Shown one piece after another: positions 27,301 to 35,669 of a DNA stretch of 64,000 nucleotides (position 1 is the stretch's first letter; every line of letters begins with the position of its first letter). The notes under the pieces were generated by a model. It was not told the DNA's origin and did no database searches. It was given only the letters and a program-made list of their open reading frames with translations. Made by a program: the position numbers and the translations under genes. This stretch comes from Ulota crispa. Its lineage: Eukaryota > Streptophyta > Bryopsida > Orthotrichales > Orthotrichaceae. The DNA lies in the NCBI GenBank assembly GCA_963920765.1, contig OY987248.1, positions 19,316,539 through 19,380,538 of the forward strand. Direction: 5' to 3'.

Positions 27301-29345
27301 TCAAGGTATAGGGGCCTTCTCTTGAGCTCATTTTTTATGCACTAAGTGCATCATTCTTCAATTACTAAAACTACACTGCATATTGCATTTAGGTTGCCCC
27401 CCTAAAGGACCGAGCCTTTTTTTTCCTTTTTTCCTTTTTTTCTGCAAATGTCACTAAAAACTGCCACTTCTAGGGCAATGGATAGATAGATTCAAATCAT
27501 TACTTTTTTGAAAATCCAATCGTAGAATCTTGCTGTAGACTATGGGATGTACTTGTGGAAAATAAATTAGCTTGTTCTAAATGTAGAGGAGTGAGTTATT
27601 AACATTTGAAGTGACAAAAAAAGTTTTTTCTTTGCTGCCCAAAATTTTAGTAGCATTTGACCACTCTTATAGCAAAAAAAATTCTCAAGGCAAAGTTGAG
27701 GTTTAATTATTCCATGTAGAAGACCAAGTTAGGTATATGTTGGAGAATATTGAGATCAATTGGAGGTGTACAACATACTTCAAAAAGAATTGAATGCCAA
27801 AAAGTAGTGAAATTTGCAAATATACTAGCCAAAATTGGAGGCTTTATGTAAAATTCAAAATTTAAATCAAATCAATCAAAACGGTGAAAACCAAGGATTC
27901 TTAGCCTACTACAACTTGGGAAAAAAATTAATAAAAAAAAAAATACTCAAACCTCTCAAAAAATCAAATCACCAAATTTTACAAGGGGCAAAAGGAATGG
28001 AGGTTTCAGAGTCCCCCAAAGTCAGCACCTTCCGTTCCACTCCCCTTTGCCCAAGTGTTCACACCTTGTGCCACAAGGGTTGACCCTCTTTGGAGTCAAC
28101 ACCCACTTACAAAGGAGAGGCCTTACCCAAACTTCCCCTCCTCCCCTAGTTTTGATAAATTCTTGCAAATCTTCTTTGTTGAATGTTGGTATGAAGAAAA
28201 AATTAGATGCCCACATAAATCTTGGAATTCCCCATCTTCAATAAACGTTTAAAAAAATCACACAAGGTAGTTTAGCCATAGGTACATGCCCAAAATCCCA
28301 TTTATCCCCCGAAAGGACAATATTCCATTTAAAATTCACAATTAGGTTGTCTTACCTTAGAAAATTATCTCATGACTCATCACTAAATCACTTGGAGGCA
28401 TATGCAACTCTCTAAATACTTGGATTTTACATGATTTACAATATGGACACCCTAATTTGTTATTCTGCACCATCATTGTTGTTGCAACTTGCGAGACCCT
28501 TAAAAAAATTGTGCAGCAGCAATAAATGTGTATATAATGTAAAATGTCCAGAAACTAGTACATTATGGGGCAACCTATACGCATTATTTAAAACTGTTTA
28601 TTTATTGATATTAAAACTTCCCATCGTGATGGATAGTTAGTTACAAGTAAATCTGTACGTGTTTTGAATGGTAAGGCAAGGCAATGATGTTGTATTGAAT
28701 TGATTGACCTTGCTTATCAACAGATTGAGAAGCTGGAGGAAGCCAAACATCTGTAACTCCTAGTTCAAATAAATCTTCTACTTTGGACTGAAAGTGGATC
28801 CACCACGACGGATTGTGATTACACGATTCCCAATCAAAACCCTGAAAATCAACAGGATCATAATAACAATCACAAATCATGTTGACTAACTTACAAAAAC
28901 AATAACTTAATGCCTGAATGGCGTTTGTGGTCTCGGTTAGCTACAATTAATTTTTGAGCTGAATATGGGCAGATTCTCACTAATTTTGGGTCTAACTACA
29001 AGCTTATAAGAAATTTCAAGAAAAAAAACTTGCAAGTATTTAACCGAATTTAGAAAATGACTTGTAAAGAATTTCCAAATGTTATATTTCAACTACCAAA
29101 TTTTAAAAAAAAAAGAAAAACCCAAAATTTATCAAAATCAATGGCCTCAACGAGATTCTTGAAGCCACGAAACTGAAACGAACAAATGAAACAAATAAAA
29201 AGAGACTGGCTGGTCTCCGTAGAGTATTGCATCAACAAATAAAAGTTCTGCCTTGGTATAGGTTGTAGTTTTGTTGAGGAATGCTAAATTGTGAGCATGG
29301 ATCCATGAGGAGTGAGCCCAACCCTTTTTGTCAAAATATTAAATT

Positions 29346-29435
<90 letters not shown>

Positions 29436-30109
29436 GCCTTACAATTGTGCATTATGAATATTTATCTTGTGAAAAATTTGCTTGATTTTTTGGTTTTTTC
29501 ATTGATTTTGGGCTCAAATTGGTTCTCACTCACAAAATCTTGACTCACAGCTCATGGGCTCACCAATTTATGCACACAAAATACAATTGTCCTAGTTTTG
29601 TTTTGTGGGTGCTAAAATTCTTAAACATCATAATCTTATGAATCTTGATACACGAAGGTCTGTATGTAATTAACCTTAAAAGCGTTAAAACGTCACAATA
29701 ACACTACAAGGGATGAATTTGATTAACTTAAATTTAAATTTGTTATAGTATGGTAATTTTTGCAAAATTCAGCAAATATGACAAGTTCTTATGGACTGGT
29801 TAATAATACCTGGAACATGATCACTTCCAAAGTATCCAAAGGGCTAGGCCGTGCAGGTCGCATTCTCCCACCTCGATGGTACTCAAACTGACATTTATGC
29901 AGTTCCTTGTTATAGAATCTCTCTTGCCCATCAACTGTAAATAATGTTGCTATAGCATTCAAATTCTTGGACTTTTTTATTTTTATGTTTGAATTGAGCT
30001 TCATATTGAATGGCAGAACACTAAATACCGAACCTTCAAACTTCGACACATTACTTTTCAGATTGGATGCATTAATTGCTTTAGGCTTCAACGGACTCAT
30101 CAAATCCAT
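8349..30109 (-). CDS. Alpha-amylase (GH13), nine exons over 22 kb
   Basis: Endo-hydrolase of alpha-1,4-glucan bonds in starch. Exons, 5' to 3': 30109-29810, 28841-28709, 26835-26618, 25266-25061, 23245-23157, 17880-17728, 12934-12798, 9275-9106 and 8646-8349. All phases agree and give 567 residues. All four GH13 regions are present: DIVINH (about 182-187), [10 protein letters not shown] with nucleophile Asp274, AIGEIW with acid Glu299, and FLDNHDT with Asp381. Residues 1-100, before the first barrel strand ([11 protein letters not shown]), are Ser/Asn/Lys-rich and do not look like a secretory signal; a plastid transit peptide is possible. The start is the ATG at 30109, with an in-frame stop just upstream. 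The normal amylase end (YAIWEN, residue 496) is followed by about 71 extra charged residues. Introns of 0.5-5.3 kb are full of repeats, yet no exon is broken, so I call it functional. Confidence 0.9.
8706..9047. mobile_element. Long-hairpin MITE in amylase intron 8
   Basis: The two halves are near-perfect reverse complements around 8877. The left arm begins GGGAAAATTTTATGGATACCC and contains TTGGACCATAATTTTCAAG; the right arm contains CTTGAAAATTATGGTCCAA and ends GGGTATCCATAAAAATTTCCC. It fills most of the 459-bp intron. A related, partly amplified copy lies at 35065-35468. Confidence 0.7.
9385..10167. mobile_element. piggyBac-like TTAA-flanked foldback element (copy B), amylase intron 7
   Basis: TTAA at 9385-9388 plus CCCCTTAAGGACCAAGCCCC is mirrored by GGTCCTTTAGGGG plus TTAA at 10164-10167. 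Nearly the whole 783 bp folds back on itself: for example AAGTTTTTGTTTG near 9722 pairs with CAAACAAAAACTT near 9773. A pure TA run (about 9866-9942) has expanded in the right arm. Flanks beyond TTAA do not match each other, which supports TTAA itself as the target duplication. Confidence 0.75.
9866..9942. repeat. (TA)n microsatellite
   Basis: An uninterrupted TA dinucleotide run of about 75 bases inside element copy B and inside amylase intron 7. Confidence 0.95.
10687..11777. repeat. 21-bp minisatellite within a hairpin element
   Basis: About 35 tandem copies of a 21-base unit (GATACTGCCACCCCCCTTTTT and its CATAC variant) run from about 10692 to 11425. The array lies in one arm of a larger inverted structure. 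The entry sequence GGGTCTTGATACTGCC at 10690 is mirrored by GGTAGTATCAAGACCC at 11759-11774. Between them, AGTGATTTTTTGTTGATG near 11510 pairs with CACCAACAAGAAATCACT near 11632. The array reads as open frames in several phases on both strands because 21 is a multiple of 3, and none is a gene. It lies in amylase intron 7. Confidence 0.9.
11930..12232. mobile_element. Hairpin MITE, GGAATTGATAT family (copy 1)
   Basis: It starts GGGGAATTGATATG and ends CATATCAATTCCC. Internal arms pair around the loop near 12030: AATGAAAAAGTTTAGCT against AAGTTTTTTCATTGG. Sibling copies lie at 13170-13572, 44773-45180, 51757-52132 and 52583-52964. It has no coding capacity and lies in amylase intron 7. Confidence 0.7.
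12232..12312. repeat. (TA)n microsatellite
   Basis: A TA run with a few TG interruptions abuts the right end of the hairpin MITE. It may have grown from a TA at the insertion boundary. Confidence 0.9.
12328..12750. mobile_element. TIR element beginning ATTACTATAGCGATACCC
   Basis: The left end ATTACTATAGCGATACCCTA continues AATTGCTAATGGGACACCC. The right end GGGTGTCCTATTAGCAATCT continues AGGGTGTCACTATAGTAAT. The inverted termini are roughly 38 bases and the interior has no coding capacity. The right end lies about 50 bases from amylase exon 7. Confidence 0.75.
13170..13572. mobile_element. Hairpin MITE, GGAATTGATAT family (copy 2)
   Basis: It starts GGAAATTGATATGTGCACA and ends TGTGCACATATCAGTTCCC. 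Long arms meet in a loop near 13380, with the shared core AAAAGCTGAATTTGAGAATT mirrored by AATTCTCAGATTCAGCTTTT. It lies in amylase intron 6. Confidence 0.75.
14265..14913. mobile_element. piggyBac-like TTAA-flanked element, 649-bp class (copy F)
   Basis: TTAA at 14265-14268 plus CCCCTAAATGCCCAAGGCC is mirrored by TGCCTTGAGCATTTAAGGG plus TTAA at 14910-14913. The interior differs from the other classes and encodes nothing recognisable. It lies in amylase intron 6. Confidence 0.7.
15505..15770. mobile_element. Small TIR element with TTTGGGAAAAA ends
   Basis: The left ATATTCATTAATTTGGGAAA is mirrored by the right TTTCCCAAATTAACAAATAT. Internally it has subterminal inverted tracts such as CCTCCTAAAAC. 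A related single end is seen near 31490. It is non-coding and lies in amylase intron 6. Confidence 0.55.
16799..17295 (+). mobile_element. Non-autonomous Helitron-like element (1)
   Basis: It begins A|TCTATACTACTAAG, like many plant Helitrons, and ends with a short palindrome (CACG-loop-CGTG at about 17271-17283) followed by CTAG|T. It has no inverted termini or target duplication. It is 497 bp with no Rep/helicase coding region. A close relative lies at 21612-22113. It is in amylase intron 6. Confidence 0.65.
19010..19125. repeat. Degenerate AGATTGGTGGT-type repeat
   Basis: Several imperfect repetitions of a GATAGATTGGTGATA-like unit of about 14-20 bases. Divergence between units is high. 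It lies in amylase intron 5. Confidence 0.5.
21338..21592. mobile_element. Imperfect TIR element (AATGCTATTT ends)
   Basis: The left GGGGAATGCTATTTCATGAG is mirrored by CTCACCAAATAGCATTGTC. The interior ATGAGCCATG and ATTGTGCATTTTAAG are shared with a second copy at 29278-29603, so this is a dispersed family. It is non-coding. Confidence 0.6.
21612..22113 (+). mobile_element. Non-autonomous Helitron-like element (2)
   Basis: It is homologous along its length to 16799-17295, sharing TACTACTAAGTGGGA, CCTTCTAGAACTTTTTGG and GATGTCCCAAATATAAAACA. It ends with the palindrome CATGCAAAGCGTG and CTAG|T. The 5' end has decayed to CATTTGTACTAC. It lies in amylase intron 5, four bases from the next element. 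Confidence 0.65.
22118..22766 (+). mobile_element. Third Helitron-like element, with GGGTAAAA repeats
   Basis: It begins A|TCTATCTACCTCTCAATTT and ends CCTATACTAG|T. From about 22190 to 22580 the interior carries more than ten degenerate repetitions of TGGGTAAAA with TTGCATGG or TTGTGTGG spacers. It has no coding capacity. Confidence 0.5.
25863..26096. mobile_element. piggyBac-like TTAA-flanked MITE, 234-bp class (copy G)
   Basis: This is the same 234-bp element as 7885-8118, in the opposite orientation. TTAA at 25863-25866 plus TCCTTAAATGCCCATAGGGC is mirrored by GATGTTTGGGGG plus TTAA at 26093-26096. It lies in amylase intron 3. Confidence 0.75.
27395..28326. mobile_element. Degenerate piggyBac-like foldback element (copy D)
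   Basis: The left end CCCCCCTAAAGGACCGAGCC lacks its TTAA (reads TTGC). The right end CCCCCGAAAGGACAATATTCC is eroded. The interior is homologous to 33113-34049 and 46761-48012 (for example AAAACTGCCACTT, AATCCAATCGTAGAATCTTG, TTTGACCACTCTTA). It lies in amylase intron 2. The GC-rich patch around 28000-28160 is not seen in the sibling copies. Confidence 0.6.
29278..29603. mobile_element. Imperfect TIR element (AATGCTATTT ends), second copy
   Basis: It is related to 21338-21592: it starts GAGGAATGCTAAATTGTGAG and ends near CACACAAAATACAATTGTCC. A pure TA run (about 29350-29430) has expanded within it. It lies in amylase intron 1. Confidence 0.55.
29350..29431. repeat. (TA)n microsatellite
   Basis: An uninterrupted TA run of about 80 bases inside the preceding element, within amylase intron 1. 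Confidence 0.95.
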
Positions 30110-33100
30110 AATATCCAAATTATCTTAAACAATTTCAAATATATTGTAGCTTTTATTACTATGCTTTTTTTTTATATGAAACTCCTGTAGAAGGTTTAGA
30201 GTTTAATGTATGTAGAGTCTGTTTATTAAAATAGAATTTTGCTCATGGGCTTTTGTTCAAACAAGAACATTTCTCTTAAGTGAAGTGGTTGCAAGTTTGT
30301 TGAGAATAAAAAATCAGTTCTTATTCTTGGTTTTATTTTCATTATGATTCAAAACTTCACCATTTGTTTCTGGAAGAATAATTAATAGTAACAACTGTTT
30401 ATGACATCAAAAATGAAACAAATTAAAAAAAATCCACCCTCTACTCCCAACTCCCACCTTGTGTGTGCGCTTAAAAAGATGAATATCACAAGAACCTAAG
30501 AACTACTAAACTAATAAACATTAAGTAAAATACAAAATTAACTCCAAAGTGCACGTAAGAGCATAAGTAGAAAGCTCCAAAAGTAATAACAATAATATTT
30601 ATTGTCACAATTCATTTTTGAAGTGCACATGTCTTGAAGTGACCAAGTCTTGTATGCTCACAAGGATTAATAGCTAGTGTTATTACACTTAATATCATAT
30701 GACATTAGTACAACCAAGTCTTGTATGCTCACAAGGATTAATAGCTAGTGTTATTACACTTAATATCATATGACATTAGTACATAGGATTAAAGGGGATG
30801 GGATAGAATACGGTTGTGCTGGAAAAACTAGCTACTAGTTCAAAGTTAGTCGGTGGATTTGGAAAAAAATTGGTTGTATTTTGAAATTGCAAATAAATTG
30901 GTTAGATTTACTAAAAAATCTAGATATATTCTATTACAATGTGAATTTAGATACATATTTGACATAGTCCATCCAAAAATTGTTTGACTATAGAAAATGT
31001 TGGATTTTAGCTTGTGAAGTCCAAAAAAATTCACAATTGATTGACATTAATACATAAGTGGATGGGATGGAAGACGGTAAAAGGCTAGAATGGAGGTGGA
31101 TAAAGGGATGGAATGGGTTAGGGTTTCATATCATTTTCAACTAAGTACTTGTGGTGATGAAGGGGTCACTCAAGTTACACTCAAGCCTTGTATGAGACTT
31201 GATGGGAAGGTATTGAGAAGTCATGAGTTAATAAGCGCTAGAACATCTTGCTCATGAAAATGGGGGTGGTATGAAAATTTAAAAACATGAGGATGTGAGT
31301 TCAAAATTTTGGTTTTGAAATAAAGAATGTCTCAATCATTGATTGTGATAAAGGAGTTGAAAGAGCATTTCTTTATGAAAGTATGATATGTGAGATAAAG
31401 ATGAAAACTCATGATTGTTGTGGCTCACAAGCAACAACTTTATGAACGTTAAGTTATTTTAAGTATAGATAAAGATTTATGCAACACGTTATTCATTAAA
31501 TTGGGAAAAACTTACATAGTGGGACTTTTTCATTTTTCATTTTTGAGAGTTTTCAGGTGATTTTGCATGAATATTATGATTATTCTTCAAGACCTTACAT
31601 CAATGATGAAATATCTTATAGGAATTGTCAAAAAAACTCTCTTCAAATCATCACTGAATATCCTCACCAATGCAAAATTTGCCAAAATATGTTTTGGGAA
31701 AGTGTTTGTCCCAATCTCATAAATAACGAGTTATGGACAACTTTAGTTTCTAAGTCATTCAATCTTTGAAGAATAATAACTTGTGTGATATTTGTATATA
31801 TTAAACAAATAAGTAGTATATTGTGATATATTCAACAAACAGATCATATGAATGAAGGTGATTTTATCCATGGGTGATTGCAAGAAACACTTGTACTATT
31901 TTTGTCCCCTTCACCTCTTGTGGGTGGTTTATCTTTTGTGTACCAAGTCATTTTGACTTGGGATTTCAGATTAAGGTTCACTTCAAAGTTATAAATGTTC
32001 CATGTTTTTTTTTGTTTTTTTAATTACTTTACTATTTTTAAACAGCCCCAAATAGGTGTCTACCTTGGCCATTTTGGGGGTTTTTAGTACTATTTTGGGT
32101 CCAAAAAAGCAAATCTCATGCCACAAATCAAGGAAGTTGTTCATCATAGAGCATTACATGGATATATAGAAGGGTTTTAGGAAATTGTGATTTCTTTGCC
32201 TTCCACATGCTCTTAAAGTGGGCATCCATTCTCCGTGCATTGGTGAAATAAAAAAATTCCTCCAAAAACCACTTGCATCAGGTGAATCCACTCAAAGAGA
32301 TAAAAATGGCCATTTCTTGATTTTTTTTTTGAATTTTTCACTATTTTCTAAAAAGCAAAAAGGAAATTGTCTTTTTGTTGGTAAATTTTGTCCCTCTATT
32401 TTTGTGCATAACTTTTAGAATAAATTTTTTCTAAGTCTGAATTTTCATGAGTATGCTATTTTAAGAGCTTTACAAAATTTCCATATTTTGTTTTATTTTT
32501 AGAAAAATTATTTCAAAAGCTCATAGTACTACCTAGTACTACAAGTTTTAAGGGTGTTTGAGACAAAATCATGAAGTGTTTCTTGCAACTACCCCCATTT
32601 GAATATCTACTATAGCGGGGAGTAGATTTGGCTGCTCCTTGCTGAATTAATTACTTTTCCAAAAAACCTCAATTCGGCATCAGATTGTATAATTAAACAA
32701 GATTAAGCACTTTTAAAAAAAGTTGTTATTATTTGGCATTCAATAAAAAAAAAATAGCAGAAATTAAGCCTTTTTCTAAACATCTTCTACTTTCTAAAAT
32801 TAGCCCTTGGTAAGAAATTTGAAGTAGATTGAGCCCTCTTGGAATCAACCTTGACCTTCCATTGTTAGTTAAGCTTAATGACTTTTATGATATTCGGCAT
32901 TTTAGTTTTTGATTTGTTTAACATTGGGCATTTTTGGAGAATAATTTATAGAATAATTAGGCAAAATTTTGGAGAATTATTTTATGCCAAATCTGCTAAC
33001 AACCTACAATATACTAAAGTTACTCAAAGACAAAGTTTAGAGACAACTTTTGTATTGCCTAGTCTAGGACAACAAGAAAGTAATAGGAGTTGTTATATAT

Positions 33101-33112
33101 TATCTAAACCCC
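30110..33112. other. Repeat-poor-looking intergenic DNA upstream of the amylase gene
   Basis: AT-rich DNA with no recognisable gene. It must contain the amylase promoter (transcription leftward from about 30.1-30.3 kb), but I see no TATA box I would commit to. The only clear structure is the 71-bp tandem duplication at 30642-30783. The stretch 31490-32620 resembles decayed repeat sequence. Confidence 0.4.
30642..30783. repeat. 71-bp perfect tandem duplication
   Basis: Two adjacent copies of a 71-base unit (CCAAGTCTTGTATGCTCACA through GACATTAGTACA), identical as far as I can align them by eye. Identity in otherwise decayed DNA implies a recent duplication. It lies about 530 bases upstream of the amylase start codon. 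Confidence 0.9.
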
Positions 33113-34049
33113 TTAACCCCTAAAGGACTAAGCCATTTTTTCAGTGAAAATCACTCAAAACTACCACTTTTGGGGGGATTAGTAAGAAGGGAATTTTTTT
33201 TGAAAATTTGGGAAATCCAACCATAGGATCTTGCCCTAGACTAGATTAGGTACTTGTGGAAAAAAAAATCAGGTCATTCCAGATGGACATGAGTGAGATA
33301 TTTATATCTAAAGTGAAAAGAAAAGTTTTTTTTCATGCTGCCGCAAAATTTCAGAAGCCTTTGACCACTCTTACATGAAAATAATTGCTCTAAGCAACTT
33401 TGCAATTTATTTTTCCCATGTAGGAGATCAAGTTAGCTATGTGTGGGAGAATTTTCAAATCAATTGGAAGTACACAACACATAGGAAAAATTAGTAAGTA
33501 AAAAGAAGAGAATGAGTCAAATTACTAAATTGTTAAGAATTTAATTATTAAAATGAAAAATGCAAATCCCAATAGTCATAACGTTGTGATAAACAATCTA
33601 CATCCTTGGGTTTTGTTTTTTTTCCAAAATATTAAAAATTGAGTAAAATAAAGGACTTCAAAGTTTATTTTAGAGTAGTGATTCCATAACTACCTGCAAA
33701 CAAAAACTCCTCATAACTTTCAAGTCACTAAATGAAATTGAATGATTCATAGCTTCTCACCTATAAAAAAAATCTAAAGAACCAATTTCAAATTTTAATT
33801 TTAAAAAAAAAAAATTTTAAAGAAGTTTTTGGGCTGCCCAGGCGGGCAGTCCTCCCTTGCTTTTCAAGTTTTCATGCATAACTTCTTCAATAATTGTCCA
33901 AATGAGGAAAAAATTAGATGCTCGTGCAGATCTTTGAATTCCCCACCTTCAATAAAAGTTTCAGAAAATCACACAAAGTAGCTTATCCAAAGGTACATGC
34001 CCAAACTCCCACATGTCCCCCAAAGGGACAACAGTCCTTTGGGGGTTAA
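33113..34049. mobile_element. piggyBac-like TTAA-flanked foldback element (copy C)
   Basis: TTAA at 33113-33116 plus CCCCTAAAGGACTAAGCC is mirrored by AGTCCTTTGGGGG plus TTAA at 34046-34049. It is 937 bp, with the interior shared with copies D and E. The right TTAA also serves as the left edge of a truncated 234-bp-class element. It lies in the amylase-NUDT3 intergenic region. Confidence 0.75.
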
Positions 34050-34215
34050 TGTCTAAGCGTGCCATTGCAACCATTACAATACGAGGTGTTTTTCTTGTAT
34101 TTGGAATAGATTCACACCTTTATTATATCTAAGATCAACAAAGAAGTTGGAGAATAGATCAAAGCTTTTCTAGTTAGCTACTTGAGATCACAAATTATAA
34201 CTTCTTATTGGTAAC
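34046..34215. mobile_element. Truncated 234-bp-class element (copy H)
   Basis: It aligns to the first ~165 bases of 7885-8118 (ACAATACGAGGTGTTTTTCT, AGAATAGATCAAAGC, GCTACTTGAGATC), with an eroded left terminus and no right terminus. Confidence 0.6.
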
Positions 34216-35064
34216 ACATGTGGTATCCAAAAATCAAGAATGGACTACAGTACCACGACCTCATTCTTTGAAAATTGAGAATGGGGTGAAGAAGGTTTGA
34301 CTACCCCTAATAAATAAATGAGGCTAAACGCAAGACAAAACAAAGGACGGGCCTACAACCACAGATTTTTTATGAAATTACAATCATCTTCTAGAAGTTA
34401 ATTTGGCAATGTAATTAACACCAAAATTCAATATTACAAATTTGATAGAAGAAGGTATGTTCATACTACATGTATAGAAATCATTCATAAATTTTGTTGA
34501 AAGATTGAAATTATTGTAATTTTTTGAAACAAATGTTAAAGAAATTCACATCAATTACAAAATGTATTCAATTATGTCAATTTTTTTACCGTGGATGCAA
34601 TTCATAATGAAGATCATCATGGTGGAATTTTTCTTCTCATGTTAGTAAAATTTAAAAAAGTAGCCATCCCATGGTGATATTCAACTTGTGATATTAATAT
34701 TTTTTTCAAAACTTAAAAATTTTCAATATTTCAAAATACAAGAAGGAACTAGATTTGGTAAACTCTCTAGTGCTAGTTAAGCTCAAACACATCATCTTAA
34801 GAGCTCACACTAAGTTTTGGTAAAAAACCCTTAAATTTTAAAATACACTACACCATGGTGCATCTTTACTACTCAATTGGAAAGTGGGAACCTTATGTGA
34901 ACATTGTGCATGCAAACGCTATCCATGTACATGTGCTATAGTAGATTACATCCTCTATATCCCAACAAAATCTAGGATAAGAAATCATGTTATTCCATTT
35001 CTACAGTAACATTTAGTCATCCAAAAGCCATAAATTGGTCTCAACAACGTTTAAGGGTTAATTT
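34216..35064. other. AT-rich intergenic DNA, nothing recognised
   Basis: No open frame, RNA gene or paired termini that I can support. One isolated element-like end (GTTTAAGGGTTAA) occurs near 35050. Confidence 0.4.
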
Positions 35065-35468
35065 TAGGAAAAATTTCATGGATACCCCTGAAACTTGCAA
35101 TAATTTTATAGCTACCCTTGAAACTTGCAATAATTTTATAGCTACCCCTGAAGTTTGCAATAATTTCATTGGTACCCTTGAAGTTTGCAACAATATCATA
35201 GGTACCCTTGCTTTTTCAGAACTTTCATAGATACCCTTGGACCAAAATTTGCAAGTGTGTTTTTGTTGTGCATGCCACTTCCCTTTTCCCCTTGTGCACA
35301 CACTACTTCTGTTTTGTTATATGTGCACACAAAGGAAGAAGGAAAGTGACATGCACAATAAAAAAACATCTAATTTTTTTGGTCCAAGGATATCTATGAT
35401 ATTTCTGAAAAAGCAGAGGTATCTATGAAATTATTGCAAACTTCAGGGTATCCATGAAATTTTCCCTT
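35065..35468. mobile_element. Hairpin MITE with internal tandem units, upstream of NUDT3
   Basis: It is related to 8706-9047: it begins GGAAAAATTTCATGGATACCC and ends GGGTATCCATGAAATTTTCCC. The left arm holds several tandem units of about 38 bases (TAGCTACCC-TGAAACTTGCAATAATTTTA) that are absent from the right arm. So one arm of the hairpin has been amplified. It ends about 200 bases before the NUDT3 start codon. Confidence 0.7.
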
Positions 35469-35669
35469 AATTTTATGCTAGTTAACATTCGTCAAGTAAG
35501 TTTACGTGCAAAACTCTTCCATTGTGATCGAATATCGTGTTCGAAGCTCTCGACGACTGCGTTGCTTGCTGCTGCACCCAATTTCGTTTCGTCGTCCCGT
35601 TGATCTCGTCCAGCTTCGGCGGTGGTGGTGGTGTCAATCATTTTGCGAAGGACGGGGTGGCAACAAACG

